A stretch of DNA of 64,000 nucleotides from Clostridia bacterium (GCA_017428385.1 JAFRQX010000041.1:1-64000), one strand, 5' to 3'. Shown: positions 1-8,863, numbered from the stretch's first letter. Program-made: numbers and translations. Notes: generated by a model from the letters alone, not told the origin.

Positions 1-556
1 CGGAACTGTCCATACAGTAGATTTTTGAAAGGAGGGGTGTCCATGATTTGGGGACGTTGCAATTTTTTTATCGTCCACACATCAGGGGATGTGTCCCCAC
101 CCTCAAAATTACATGTGTCCATTTTCCGGGTCTCAGTTTAGCCGCACGTGTAAACACTCAAACACTAAACACGCCATGCACACTAAAAGTGCCTGGAAGC
201 TTTGAAAATCAACGGGAAGGAGACGTTTGCCGGGTGTGAGAATGCTTTAGTGTTCATGCGCAGGGGTGCATGATCCCAAAGAACACACGAATCATTCATG
301 ATTTATTCACATAACCATAAGGTGCAGATAAGGTTCAGGGGTTAAGATAACATCGTCAAAGGGAGACGCGGCCGGCTCCCGCCAATAGCGAACATCATCC
401 CGCCGGTTTCCGGCAGTGATGTTTTGAAGATAGATGTTTACACCCACTCCTCTTTAGCGGTGCTGCACCATGCAGCACCGTCTTTTTGTCCTTGGGAAGC
501 GGCAGGGGGGTCGCAGCGTTTGTTTAGTAACAGGGAAGGCAAGAGGGGGCGTGAAG
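1..556. other. Intergenic stretch with palindromic fragments, no supported gene
   Basis: No coding frame with a ribosome binding site was found. The first 120 bases hold several TGTCC/GGGGAC words in both orientations, including GGGGATGTGTCCCC near 92-105, which looks like a decayed palindromic repeat. A stem of AACATCA/TGATGTT plus GCCGG/CCGGC lies at about 391-425. The stretch ends in the terminator at 461-488. The upstream transcript that this would end is not identified; a small RNA is possible. Confidence 0.5.
461..488 (+). terminator. Rho-independent terminator
   Basis: The arms CGGTGCTGC and GCAGCACCG pair perfectly around a 5-base loop and are followed by TCTTTTT. It lies before the first gene, so it ends an unidentified upstream transcript. 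The ATG at 470 lies in its loop. Confidence 0.7.
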
Positions 557-1525
557 GTGAAGACACGGAAAACCGTCAGGATACTGCTGATCGTTTCCTG
601 CGTTATCGCTCTTTTGCTTGCCGGTTTATGGGTCTGGATGGAAGAAACACCGGATCCGCTGACAGGATACTATGGCAGCAAGGAATATTACATTGACAGG
701 CTGGAGATAGCGCCTTTTTCGCAGGGACAGTCGGATGATCCTGTACGGATGATCACAGACGAGACGCTTATTGAGAGATACAAAAGGGCTTATACCTGGA
801 AAAACAGCAATGCCATCTGCTGCGATGAAGATACAAACTATATCTTTACCGAGTATTATGACGGGCAGGTTGTGGGACAGGAATCCTATCAGTCATTTCT
901 GTTTTCAGGCTATCACAATATCGGATTCCGCTGGAGGCAGTTCTGCCTGGTTCATCAGATTGAGCCGCTCTGGATCTGGCTGGGACTGCTCTTCATCGGT
1001 CTGGTGATTGGCTTTCGGAAACAAATCCGTGCGTATTGGAGACCTGCCCTCTGGGTAACGGCCTTCACGGTTTTCGGAATGCTGGCGGTTCTTTTCCTGC
1101 TTTGCGATTTTTATGCGTTTTCCATGGAAGCTGAAATGACGACATATACTTCAGATCCGTTTCTGGATGTAGCAGCTTATGGGATTGCCGATGTTGGCTT
1201 CTTCGGGGTATTAACGTTGCTGTTCCTGACAGGTCCTATGAAATTAAGAAAAGCAGCGAAGGCAGGCGTCATAATGACAGTTGTTGCTGCGGTATTATCT
1301 ATTCTTGTTTCCTATCGGGCGATATACCTGCCACGGCCCTGGGGTGAGGCAGTACTCGAGCCGATCGGGGATTCCGGTCTGTTTCTTGAATTCGGCCTGA
1401 AAGCGGTCGGGATCTGTGCTGTAAGCCTGGCACTGTACCTGGTTGTCAGGAGAAGACAGGAAAAGCGGGCGCAACGGCGGAATGTGACAGAGGGACAGAC
1501 CAACTGTCACGTTCCTTTGGAATGA
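557..1525 (+). CDS. Six-helix integral membrane protein of unknown function
   Basis: The product (about 322 residues) is not recognised. It has an N-terminal hydrophobic helix (about 5-24), an extracytoplasmic-looking segment of about 110 residues, and five more hydrophobic helices from about residue 135 to 305. A GTG at 557 is chosen because GAGGGGG (543-549) lies seven bases upstream; the ATG at 470 lies in a terminator loop. The last 15 codons and the stop lie inside a 75-bp palindromic repeat, so the native C-terminus was probably replaced when the repeat arrived. It stands alone, convergent with the M16 peptidase gene. Confidence 0.6.
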   Translation: MKTRKTVRILLIVSCVIALLLAGLWVWMEETPDPLTGYYGSKEYYIDRLEIAPFSQGQSDDPVRMITDETLIERYKRAYTWKNSNAICCDEDTNYIFTEYYDGQVVGQESYQSFLFSGYHNIGFRWRQFCLVHQIEPLWIWLGLLFIGLVIGFRKQIRAYWRPALWVTAFTVFGMLAVLFLLCDFYAFSMEAEMTTYTSDPFLDVAAYGIADVGFFGVLTLLFLTGPMKLRKAAKAGVIMTVVAAVLSILVSYRAIYLPRPWGEAVLEPIGDSGLFLEFGLKAVGICAVSLALYLVVRRRQEKRAQRRNVTEGQTNCHVPLE

Positions 1526-1554
1526 TGACAGTTGGTCTGTCCCTGCTGTCACAT
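1480..1554. repeat. 75-bp palindromic repeat, copy 1
   Basis: It is identical over 75 bases to 5283-5357. Arms of about 26 bases (GTGACAGAGGGACAGACC and its complement, with one extra base in one arm) flank a short asymmetric loop. The stop codon of the upstream membrane protein lies inside it. REP/MITE-like; no cognate transposase is in the window. Confidence 0.85.
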
Positions 1555-1590
1555 TCTGTTGGCTTTATAAGCAATGGAGTAAGAACAACG

Positions 1591-1617
1591 AAAAAGGACT
1601 GCCCTTGCGGGCAGTCC
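1591..1617 (-). terminator. Terminator of the M16 peptidase gene
   Basis: The stem GGACTGCCC/GGGCAGTCC has a four-base loop and is followed by five T on the minus strand. It lies about 20 bases beyond the stop of the 1639-5034 gene. Confidence 0.75.
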
Positions 1618-1638
1618 CTGGTTGTACCTTGGGGTATC

Positions 1639-4600
1639 TTATTTGCCGGTGAGCTGGATGAACAGCGCGGCTAGGTCGGCACGGGTGACAGCTTTGTCGG
1701 GGGTCTCGGTGTTGCCGGGGACGCCCAGGGCTGCCAGGATGCCGCCGATGAAACTTTCGTTCAGCTCTGCGTTCAGGTCCTGATCTGCGGGGATCATCCC
1801 GTTGGCGCTCAGGGCTGCCTTGCAGGTTTCCGGATCATTGGCTCCGCCGCCGATCAGCATATACAGTCCGCCGAGGAAGTCACCCACGGTGGCGGGTTCA
1901 TCCGGCGCGAAGAGGCCCTCTTCCTTCGGCTGCATGAGGCCGCTGGCAAAGGCGGCATAGATGGCGTCATGCTGTTCACTGTCTTCCGCCACGTCGGAGA
2001 AGGAAACCTTGGACAGGTCTTCCGTATGGAAGGGATTCAGGATCGTGTCATACAGATCGCTGTTGGCCTGCAGGGCGCCGATGGGGCCGGCAGTACCGCG
2101 GGCACCTTTTTCCACCAGCTGGGCATAGACAGCCGCCGCGTTTTTCACGGTTTCAGGCGTCACGCTCTTATAGGCGCGCATCTTCTGCAGCGTTTCGTCC
2201 TCGGGACGGCCATTCAGGACTGAGTTGATCTTAAGGATGGCTTCTGTCAGTTCGCCGGCAGGCGTCGCGATGGAGGAATACTGGCGCATGATATAGCCGT
2301 TGATCTGGTCCTGGGTCAGTTCCATGTTGGCCAGCTTTTCCGGGATGGAATCATACAGGTCAAAGGTGGCCTTCACGTTGGGATCCCGGTAGGAGTAGAT
2401 CATCAGGCCGAGGTCGCCGTTCGTGCCGCAGGAGGCACCGTAGGCACCCAGCTGGTCCCGCAGGATGGGAATCAGCACCTGGTCGGTGATGATCGAGCCG
2501 ATGACGTCAAAGGTGTAATCCGGTTCAATGCCGAGCTCCCGGAAGGAAGCAGTCAGGCAGTTGTACTGGATGTTGCCGTCCACGGAAAGGCCTTCCTTCC
2601 TGTCGGCTGCCGGCACGTCATAGGCGGGATACTCCCGCTTTTCATCGGGGAGCTCCGCGAAGAAAGCATCCACCAGGGGCGCGTTGAGCGCAATGGAGTT
2701 CTCATTGCCGGCATAGATGGCCATGGCTCCGCTGCGGTTGGCCAGGAAAGACTGGATCGCCTGCAGGCGGGCAACAACTGCTTCCGGATCCGTTGCCATC
2801 TGCTGCTCCACGTTTTCCAGGAAGGTGTAATAAGGGGTGAAGCTCAGGTAGTCCTGCACCCTGGACTGGGGATCGTCAAGCCCGGCCTGGCGGGCTAAAA
2901 CCACCGTATAGGGGGCAGCGGAAATGATGCTGCGGGCAGTGGATTTCAGGGCTGAGATCTTTTCGGCAATCGTCGGGATGTCTGTAAACTGCGTATGGAA
3001 CAGGATTTCCTGCTCGAGGTCATAGGCAGCCGGCAGGTCCCTGTCCAGGGCGACCCACTCGGCCGCCAGGTAGGCGGTAACGTCGCTCTTGTCAGCCGTA
3101 TCGAAAGTTTGGATTTTGTAGCTTCCGCCCGTCAGGTAACGGCCCATGAGCAGGGCAAGCTCTTCCTTGGTATGGGCGTCAGTATCCAGCTGACCCAGCA
3201 GCTGGGAGAAAAGGCGTGCATACTGCAGGTCTTCCTGGGAAAGACCGCGGGCCTCCAGGAACAGGTCGATCAGTCCGATTTCATCCACGTTGGCTGTCAT
3301 GTTCAAACGGCGGACGCCGTCGGCGCCGGTTTCATCCGTATACGGAATCTCACGGACTTCTTCGGGAAGGTCAGCCACGGTGACAGCCGTCAGGGAGGCG
3401 ACCATTTCAGTGGTGTCTTCCTCTTCGGGCTTCGCGTTGGTGGCGTCGATGATGGCCTGCTTTTCCTTTTCCGTCATGCCGGCCTTGATCTCTGCCAGCT
3501 TTTCAGCCAGGTCAGCTTCCTGCTTTTCCTTCAGGCCGGGTTCCGGATAGGTGGTGGTCAGGGTATACAGTGCCGGATCCACCAGCCATTTTTCAATAGC
3601 GCCGGTGAGGAGGCCTTTTTCGTTTTCCTCCTGGATATGGGTCTGGGCTTCCATGTTTTCGCAGTATTCAAAGGGATTGCCGGTCAGGGCATAGCCGTCG
3701 GAAAGCTTGGCGACAACGCCTATGATCGGGCTGCCGCCTTCCGTTGCCAGCTTATTGGTCAGCTCCTGGCGGGTTGCGGTCGCGTCCACCTGCACAGGAT
3801 CAAAACCGTCCTGCACAATCTGCTTCAGGGAGTCGTTGACGATTTTGCGGAAGGTTTCCGCGTCATTCGCGTTGACGTTGTCTGCTGCAAAGAGCAAAGC
3901 GTCATCGGGTCCGACGGAGTCACGGGAGCAGGTGAAGCTTCCGGCAGGGAAGGCTTTTTTCAGGTTTTCAATCAGGAGAGAACCGGTGGTGGCCAGCATG
4001 AGATCCGCATGATCCACGATCCGCTGTTCTTCCTTGTTTTCCCTCAGGCCGGGGCAGAGGATATAGTAATATACGGAAGACTGATTGGTGGTATCCGTAC
4101 CTTCTGCCACCGCGTAGGGAACGCTGGTGACCACAGGCTCCGTGATCCGGGTATAGCCGCTGTCGGTGAAGGTGAAGTCCTGCTTTTCATAGGGAGCGAA
4201 GGCTTCATTCAGCAGCTTCAGGAAAGCGGTGTAATCCTCATAGGAGCCGTACAGGTAAGCGAGACAGTTGGACGGATGATAGAACCGGTTGTGGTATTCC
4301 TTCAGGGAATCCCAGGTCATATCCGGAATGTATTTGGGAATGCCGCCGGAGTTAAAAGCCGCCACGGAACCAGGGAAGGTGGCAGCCCTTGCGTTGTCAC
4401 GGGCGCTTCTCTGCAGCGTGAGGGCACCGGTCATTTCACTGTACACGGTACCGTTCAGCGTCAGGGGACTTTCCATATCCGCCATTTCATACCGCCAGGA
4501 TTCCGTGCGGTAGATGCTTTCATCCGTCATGATCATCGGATGCAGGCAGGAGTCTGTATAAAGATCTGCCATGGCAAGCAGCTGCTTTTCGGAAAGGGAA

Positions 4601-5034
4601 CCCACCGGATAACAGGTCACATAGTCGTCGGTATAAGCGTTCACAAAGGTGGTATAGGACTGATAAAGAAGATTGAAAAACAGGGCTTTGCTGGGATACT
4701 TCTCTGAGCCCGACAGGGTGCTGTGTTCAAACACATGGGGCAGGCCGGTGTTGTCAATCGGCCGGGTCAGGAAGGACAGCTGGAAGGCGCGGTTGGTATC
4801 TTCATTGGCAATGTAAAGAAGCTTCGCGCCTGTCTTCTGGTGCTCAAAGGACACCAGGGTCGCGCCGACCAAGTCAAAGGGACGAAGCTCCTTGACTTCG
4901 AAGCCTTCGACCACGTCGCCCACGGCCGGCAGGCCGGCCGCTTCGGCAGCGCCTGACGGAGCCGGTTCCGCCAGGGCGGGCAGTGTGCTGACTACCAGCG
5001 CCAGCACAAGGAACAGGGACAGTATTCGTTTCAT
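1639..5034 (-). CDS. Secreted M16C-family zinc metallopeptidase with SLH-like C-terminus
   Basis: The product of about 1131 residues resembles the presequence-protease (M16C) group of inverted-zincin peptidases that degrade peptides. Residues 1-22 form a signal peptide. The inverted zinc motif HVFEH is at 100-104, followed by M16C-typical text (GSEKYPSKALF, TCYP), and the likely third zinc ligand is Glu200. The M16 repeats run to about residue 1000. The last 130 residues look like S-layer-homology repeats (for example AVTRADLAALFIQLTGK at the end), suggesting attachment to the cell wall. ATG 5034 follows a GGAGGA site; an in-frame start at 5109 lacks one and would hide the signal peptide. A terminator follows. 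The function is assigned from motifs; substrates are unknown. Confidence 0.88.
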   Translation of the reverse strand: MKRILSLFLVLALVVSTLPALAEPAPSGAAEAAGLPAVGDVVEGFEVKELRPFDLVGATLVSFEHQKTGAKLLYIANEDTNRAFQLSFLTRPIDNTGLPHVFEHSTLSGSEKYPSKALFFNLLYQSYTTFVNAYTDDYVTCYPVGSLSEKQLLAMADLYTDSCLHPMIMTDESIYRTESWRYEMADMESPLTLNGTVYSEMTGALTLQRSARDNARAATFPGSVAAFNSGGIPKYIPDMTWDSLKEYHNRFYHPSNCLAYLYGSYEDYTAFLKLLNEAFAPYEKQDFTFTDSGYTRITEPVVTSVPYAVAEGTDTTNQSSVYYYILCPGLRENKEEQRIVDHADLMLATTGSLLIENLKKAFPAGSFTCSRDSVGPDDALLFAADNVNANDAETFRKIVNDSLKQIVQDGFDPVQVDATATRQELTNKLATEGGSPIIGVVAKLSDGYALTGNPFEYCENMEAQTHIQEENEKGLLTGAIEKWLVDPALYTLTTTYPEPGLKEKQEADLAEKLAEIKAGMTEKEKQAIIDATNAKPEEEDTTEMVASLTAVTVADLPEEVREIPYTDETGADGVRRLNMTANVDEIGLIDLFLEARGLSQEDLQYARLFSQLLGQLDTDAHTKEELALLMGRYLTGGSYKIQTFDTADKSDVTAYLAAEWVALDRDLPAAYDLEQEILFHTQFTDIPTIAEKISALKSTARSIISAAPYTVVLARQAGLDDPQSRVQDYLSFTPYYTFLENVEQQMATDPEAVVARLQAIQSFLANRSGAMAIYAGNENSIALNAPLVDAFFAELPDEKREYPAYDVPAADRKEGLSVDGNIQYNCLTASFRELGIEPDYTFDVIGSIITDQVLIPILRDQLGAYGASCGTNGDLGLMIYSYRDPNVKATFDLYDSIPEKLANMELTQDQINGYIMRQYSSIATPAGELTEAILKINSVLNGRPEDETLQKMRAYKSVTPETVKNAAAVYAQLVEKGARGTAGPIGALQANSDLYDTILNPFHTEDLSKVSFSDVAEDSEQHDAIYAAFASGLMQPKEEGLFAPDEPATVGDFLGGLYMLIGGGANDPETCKAALSANGMIPADQDLNAELNESFIGGILAALGVPGNTETPDKAVTRADLAALFIQLTGK

Positions 5035-5228
5035 CTTTCTTCCTCCGTTTTGTTTTTCCGTTTTCCCGGATGCGGGAAAAACGGTTATACGAAGACAGCC
5101 GATCTCCATCCGGCCGGATTGCCGGACAGGAAACCAGATATCGACGAATCATTCATTGGTTTTTCGGGAAGATATGTCAGGGCAAGTCTTCTCGAATATT
5201 TATCGGAACCCCGCAGCGCATTCAGGAT

Positions 5229-5263
5229 GTCATCCTGAGCAAGCAAAGCGCGTCGAAGGATCC
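5229..5263 (-). repeat. Covarying hairpin repeat, copy a
   Basis: Read on the minus strand it runs ATCCTTCGAC, a GC-rich centre, then CTCAGGATGAC. The outer arms ATCCT/AGGAT pair. Confidence 0.75.
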
Positions 5264-5282
5264 CTTACTACGTCCGAAGGAC

Positions 5283-5357
5283 GAATGTGACAGAGGGACA
5301 GACCAACTGTCACGTTCCTTTGGAATGATGACAGTTGGTCTGTCCCTGCTGTCACAT
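5283..5357. repeat. 75-bp palindromic repeat, copy 2
   Basis: It is base-for-base identical to 1480-1554, here in noncoding DNA between two copies of the covarying hairpin family. Divergence begins immediately outside the palindrome. Confidence 0.85.
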
Positions 5358-5387
5358 CCCGTTTCCACGCTCCGCAGCCTCCACGCT

Positions 5388-5425
5388 GTCATCCTGAGCG
5401 CAGCGCAGCGGAGTCGAAGGATCTC
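5388..5425 (-). repeat. Covarying hairpin repeat, copy b
   Basis: On the minus strand it has the outer arms ATCCT/AGGAT and the TTCGAC and CTC motifs around a GC-rich centre. The adjoining 5421-5459 matches 14774-14812 at 31 of 39 bases, showing that a larger element was copied. Confidence 0.75.
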
Positions 5426-5481
5426 CCAGCCTGTATGTAATCGGGAACCTAATCGGAACCCCACACTATCCAGTATAGTGT

Positions 5482-5518
5482 GTCATCCCGAGCAATGCAA
5501 AGCAGTGTCGAAGAGAAC
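5482..5518 (-). repeat. Covarying hairpin repeat, degenerate copy c
   Basis: It keeps GTCATCC and TGTCGAAG in the family's order, but the outer stem is imperfect. Confidence 0.5.
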
Positions 5519-5521
5519 CCA

Positions 5522-6166
5522 TTAATTCTGCATGCGGTATTCTCCATTATTCATTTCGTACTCTTCCCCAATACTGTTGCCTCTCTGCTTCAGTTCCCAC
5601 ATCACCCCTTCAATCTTATCGATCAGGGCGTCAATCCGGGCGCGGCCGTCGTTGATTTTCTGCTGCACCATCAGATCGCTGAAGAAGTTGTCGCAGAAAA
5701 TATCCAGCATGGTGACCAGCGATCCGGTATCGACCTGCAGGTCTTCGCTGTCCACGTCCCGCAGCTCCTTCGCGAAGCGGCGCAGGTCACGGTTGGCCTG
5801 GTCCATCCATTCATTGGCCTGGTCGATTTTGCTGTGCTTGATCATGCTGGAGATCACGCCGCCGCCGAGCATGTCATAGATGCCCCAGTTCCGGGCAGAG
5901 TTCAGCTGGCTCTTGGCTTCCCGCAGGCTGTCCAGGGCCTGTTCACCGGCACGGATGGCTTCGTTGATCTCCCGGATTTCCGCGTTGGGATCTGTGTTCC
6001 GGGGCTCTGCATAAGACAGGGTCCGGGTCGGGTATACGGGTTCCCGGGGCTCAAACCGGGCTTCTTCCTCATAATCATTGTCATAGTCTTCATTGCGGTT
6101 GCTGCGATTTTTCCGGTACAGGGCGAGACCAATACCAATACCAATAATGACGGCTAAGAATTCCAT
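5522..6166 (-). CDS. Membrane-anchored coiled-coil protein of unknown function
   Basis: The 214-residue product starts with a hydrophobic helix (about 2-16) followed by an Arg/Asn/Glu/Asp-rich linker (about 18-70) and a helical domain with coiled-coil character (about 70-200). That domain contains the phrase GIYDMLGGGVISSMIKHSKI, which I associate with uncharacterised Firmicutes proteins. AAGGAGG precedes ATG 6166. The last ten residues are encoded by a degenerate period-7 array, so the original C-terminus was probably altered by the repeat. No function is proposed. Confidence 0.65.
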   Translation of the reverse strand: MEFLAVIIGIGIGLALYRKNRSNRNEDYDNDYEEEARFEPREPVYPTRTLSYAEPRNTDPNAEIREINEAIRAGEQALDSLREAKSQLNSARNWGIYDMLGGGVISSMIKHSKIDQANEWMDQANRDLRRFAKELRDVDSEDLQVDTGSLVTMLDIFCDNFFSDLMVQQKINDGRARIDALIDKIEGVMWELKQRGNSIGEEYEMNNGEYRMQN

Positions 6167-6631
6167 TACTGTATCCTCCTTGGGGAGAAGTGCCTCCCGA
6201 TGCTCATATCATAACTGACAGCCGAAGCAGAAAACAGATCGAATCAGGATAAATAAACCCGTCTATTTTTCCATGTGCCGGCCAGGAAGAGGGGCGCATG
6301 CAGGCTGGATGTTTTGATATTCAATGCCTGTGGGGCGCAAACGTGTATTTACAATTTGCGATCTTTTTTATATAAATAAACAATATATTTTTTTCATCTG
6401 AAGGGGGATGAGTTACGGAGAATAAAGCAATACACTCCCTTGACAGTCCCGTTTTCGGGAATATAATAAGTGCCGAACAAAGGAACAGCGATCCAACCAA
6501 TTACCGTCCCTGTGCTCGAGGAGACATCACCAACGGATGGGCGGCAGATCGCTGGATCAGACAGAACGGCATCACGGCTCATCATGGATACATGGTGGGC
6601 CTTTTCATATGAAAGGATGCGATCAAAACTT
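6167..6631. other. Divergent intergenic stretch with antiporter promoter and leader
   Basis: The left part serves the minus-strand gene (a possible -10 TATGAT on the minus strand near 6210). About 6240-6420 is A/T-rich and shows nothing clear. The right part contains the consensus promoter at 6440-6467 and a leader of about 155 bases before the antiporter start. Confidence 0.55.
6440..6467 (+). promoter_or_regulatory. Consensus sigma-A promoter for the antiporter gene
   Basis: TTGACA (6440-6445), a 16-base spacer and TATAAT (6462-6467) predict a start near 6474. The leader to ATG 6632 is about 155 bases and contains the complementary words AGCGATC (about 6487) and GATCGCT (about 6547). Confidence 0.8.
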
Positions 6632-7948
6632 ATGCAAACGCTTCTGCTGATTGCGATTGCCCTGTTCTCCGGACTATTGATGACCCGTCTGTTTGATAAG
6701 TTTCACCTGCCGGATGTTACCGCCTACCTGGTGACCGGCGTGCTGATCGGCCCCTGCGTCCTGGGACGGCTGGGGGTTCCGTGCCTGGGTTTCAACACCT
6801 TTGAGCAGGTGGATTCCCTTTCGATGATTTCGGACGTAGCCCTGGGCTTCATTGCCTTTGCCATCGGCCATGAGTTCCGCCTTTCTGCCCTGAAGCAGAC
6901 CGGGAAGCAGGCAACGGTGATCGGTATCATCCAGGCCTGCTTTGCCACCCTGTGCGTGGACGCGGCGCTGATTGCCCTGCACTTTATCATGCCGGACCTG
7001 CTGCCGATGCCTGTGGCTGTAACCCTGGGCGCGATCGCGGCGGCTACCGCCCCGGCCGCCACCCTGATGGTGGTCCGCCAGTACAAGGCCAAGGGGCCGG
7101 TGACGGACGTGCTGCTGCCGGTGGTTGCCCTGGACGACGCGGTAGGCCTGGTGATCTTCGCCATCTCCTTCGGCATTGCCCAGTCCCTGAAAGACGGGGA
7201 TACCAACCTGGCAGCCCTGATCCTGGAACCGCTCATGGAGGTGCTCCTGTCCCTCGCCTTCGGCGGACTGGTGGGCCTGGTGCTGACCTGGCTGGAGCGG
7301 TTCTTCCACTCCCACCGGAACCGGAACGCCCTCATTGTCGGCAGCGTCATCCTGACGGTGGCTGTCAGCCAGCTGAAGATCCCGGCGGGTCCTTTCACCT
7401 TCGGATTCTCTTCCCTGCTGGTCTGCATGATGCTGGGCACCATTTTCTGCAACTTCTGCCCCCTCAGCGAGGACCTGATGCTGCAGGCGGACCGCTGGTC
7501 CGGCCCGGCCGTGACCCTGTTCTTTGTGCTCAGCGGCGCGGCGCTGAAGTTTGAGGTCTTCGGCGATCCCGCCGTGCTCCTGGTCGGCGTGGTCTATATC
7601 GTTGCCCGGTCGCTGGGCAAATACCTGGGCGCCGGCCTGTCCTCCTCCATGGTTCACAGTCCCGAACCGGTCCGGAAATACCTGGGCATCACCCTGCTGC
7701 CACAGGCCGGCGTGGCCCTGGGCATGTGCGCCACAGCCTACCGGGTGCTGGGCGGCACGGAGGGTACGCTGGTCCGGAATATTGTGCTTTTCTCCGTGCT
7801 GGTCTATGAACTGGTAGGCCCGAGCCTGACCAAGTGGGCCCTGACCAAAGCCGGGGATATCCGGAAAATGCCGGACGAGGTCGCTTCCCGCCGGGAAAAG
7901 GAACTGCAGGAGGCCGCCAAACCGGTGCCTGCCGCCTTCCGGAAATAA
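6632..7948 (+). CDS. Monovalent cation:proton antiporter, CPA2/KefB type
   Basis: The product of about 438 residues is almost entirely membrane helices and matches the Na+/H+ exchanger fold of the CPA2 family: an N-terminal helix pair, the LPDVTAYLVTGVLIGP segment near 22-40 typical of KefB/GerN-like transporters, and an acidic pair LDDAVGL near 163. It should exchange Na+ or K+ for protons at the cytoplasmic membrane. No TrkA-N or USP domain follows. ATG 6632 is used because GAAAGG lies 15 bases upstream and the longer frame opens before the predicted transcript start. It is monocistronic; the ion specificity is unknown. Confidence 0.85.
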   Translation: MQTLLLIAIALFSGLLMTRLFDKFHLPDVTAYLVTGVLIGPCVLGRLGVPCLGFNTFEQVDSLSMISDVALGFIAFAIGHEFRLSALKQTGKQATVIGIIQACFATLCVDAALIALHFIMPDLLPMPVAVTLGAIAAATAPAATLMVVRQYKAKGPVTDVLLPVVALDDAVGLVIFAISFGIAQSLKDGDTNLAALILEPLMEVLLSLAFGGLVGLVLTWLERFFHSHRNRNALIVGSVILTVAVSQLKIPAGPFTFGFSSLLVCMMLGTIFCNFCPLSEDLMLQADRWSGPAVTLFFVLSGAALKFEVFGDPAVLLVGVVYIVARSLGKYLGAGLSSSMVHSPEPVRKYLGITLLPQAGVALGMCATAYRVLGGTEGTLVRNIVLFSVLVYELVGPSLTKWALTKAGDIRKMPDEVASRREKELQEAAKPVPAAFRK

Positions 7949-8097
7949 CCCGGCTGATTTATCTCGGCATGGCGGCGCTGACCGTTGTGACGGATTTCCG
8001 GGCGTGGTTTTCTGTGAAACTGCTGAAAAGCATTTCGGGAAAGCCGGACCGGCGCGGAAAGATTGGACTGAAACTTCGTATAAGCGACAAGCGACAA

Positions 8098-8126
8098 AGC
8101 GGACCGGGAATTTATCCCGGCCCGCT
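8098..8126. terminator. Bidirectional terminator-like hairpin
   Basis: The arms AGCGGACCGGGA/TCCCGGCCCGCT pair with one mismatch between the convergent antiporter and Crp/Fnr genes. T-tracts on both sides are weak. Confidence 0.5.
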
Positions 8127-8129
8127 TGG

Positions 8130-8792
8130 TTATTCCTGCTGCTTCAGAAGGATAAAATGTTTTTTCCTGGTGGAGATCAGGCCTTCCTTCTGCATCTTTC
8201 CCAGTTCCTTGGACAGGGCGCTTCTTTCCACATTCAGATAGTCGGCAAGCTGCTGGCGGTCAAAGGGGATATCGAAGGAAACGCTCTTTTTTTGAAGCGA
8301 CAGTGTGTTGAGGTAGGACATGACCCTGCCGCGAATACTCCTGGACGAAGTGTGAAAACTGCGACCGGAGAGGTGAAGGTTTTTCCGTGATGAGATTATC
8401 AGCAGGTTCCGGATCAGCAGCGCCTGCCATGCGCTCCGGGCGGAATCGTCCGGAACGGCAAGATCCAGGAAAAGGATCCGGCTTTCTTCGTTGGCTGAAA
8501 CATCAACCAGCATAGGTTCTGTCCGCAGGAAGGCATATGTCTCGGCAAAGAATTCACCGGGGCCTATGTGGCTCAGAATGGTGCGGTTGCCCCAAAGGTC
8601 ATTGCTTTCAATGGTGACGCTTCCTTCCAGAACAAGCCCCATCCTGGAGGTGGTGTTTCCGGCCTGCAGGATGACCTGCCCTTTCCGGTATTTTCGCTCT
8701 TCAGCACAAAGGCAGCGGAGCGCTTCGTCTGTTTCAGCCTGAGTCATGCCATGAAAAATTACTGCGCTGCGGATTAACGGTTCAGATAACAT
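8130..8792 (-). CDS. Crp/Fnr-family transcriptional regulator
   Basis: The 220-residue product has an N-terminal cyclic-nucleotide-binding-like beta-roll (about 15-125, with the phrase GLVLEGSVTIESNDLWGNRT), a dimerisation helix and a C-terminal winged helix (about 150-215, containing DRQQLADYLNVERSALSKEL). No N-terminal cysteine cluster like that of classical Fnr is present. GGAGG precedes ATG 8792. It is divergent from the ferredoxin gene at 8896, and a perfect 16-base palindrome lies between them at a position typical of a class II activator site. I infer that it controls the ferredoxin gene and perhaps itself. Confidence 0.85.
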   Translation of the reverse strand: MLSEPLIRSAVIFHGMTQAETDEALRCLCAEERKYRKGQVILQAGNTTSRMGLVLEGSVTIESNDLWGNRTILSHIGPGEFFAETYAFLRTEPMLVDVSANEESRILFLDLAVPDDSARSAWQALLIRNLLIISSRKNLHLSGRSFHTSSRSIRGRVMSYLNTLSLQKKSVSFDIPFDRQQLADYLNVERSALSKELGKMQKEGLISTRKKHFILLKQQE

Positions 8793-8820
8793 TGGGAGTC
8801 CTCCGGATAAAAGGTCAAAA

Positions 8821-8836
8821 TGTGGTTATAACCACA
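8821..8836. promoter_or_regulatory. Probable Crp/Fnr operator
   Basis: TGTGGTTATAACCACA is a perfect palindrome. Its centre (8828.5) lies 41.5 bases before the start predicted from TATACT at 8858-8863, the standard class II position. Confidence 0.75.
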
Positions 8837-8857
8837 TATTTTTCTCTTTGATCATAC

Positions 8858-8863
8858 TATACT
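8858..8863 (+). promoter_or_regulatory. -10 element of the ferredoxin gene
   Basis: TATACT predicts a start near 8870. No good -35 is visible, in keeping with an activator-dependent promoter. Confidence 0.55.

Larger units (their letters stand above)
5035..5521. other. Repeat-rich intergenic stretch
   Basis: It holds a short hairpin in the leader of the M16 gene (about 5059-5085), three copies of the covarying hairpin family in minus orientation (5229-5263, 5388-5425, 5482-5518), the second 75-bp palindrome (5283-5357) and a 39-base module (5421-5459, minus) shared with 14774-14812. No coding frame is supported. Confidence 0.75.

Noticed and set aside
470..556. ATG 470 as the start of the first membrane protein gene
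   Set aside because: It sits in the loop of a terminator hairpin and has no ribosome binding site; the GTG at 557 has GAGGGGG at good distance.
2995..4707. Long plus-strand open frame opposite the M16 peptidase gene
   Set aside because: It lies entirely within a better-supported gene; its residues reflect the G+C-rich complementary codons and it has no motif.
6470..6631. GTG 6470 as the start of the antiporter
   Set aside because: It lies within four bases of the -10 box, upstream of the predicted transcript start.
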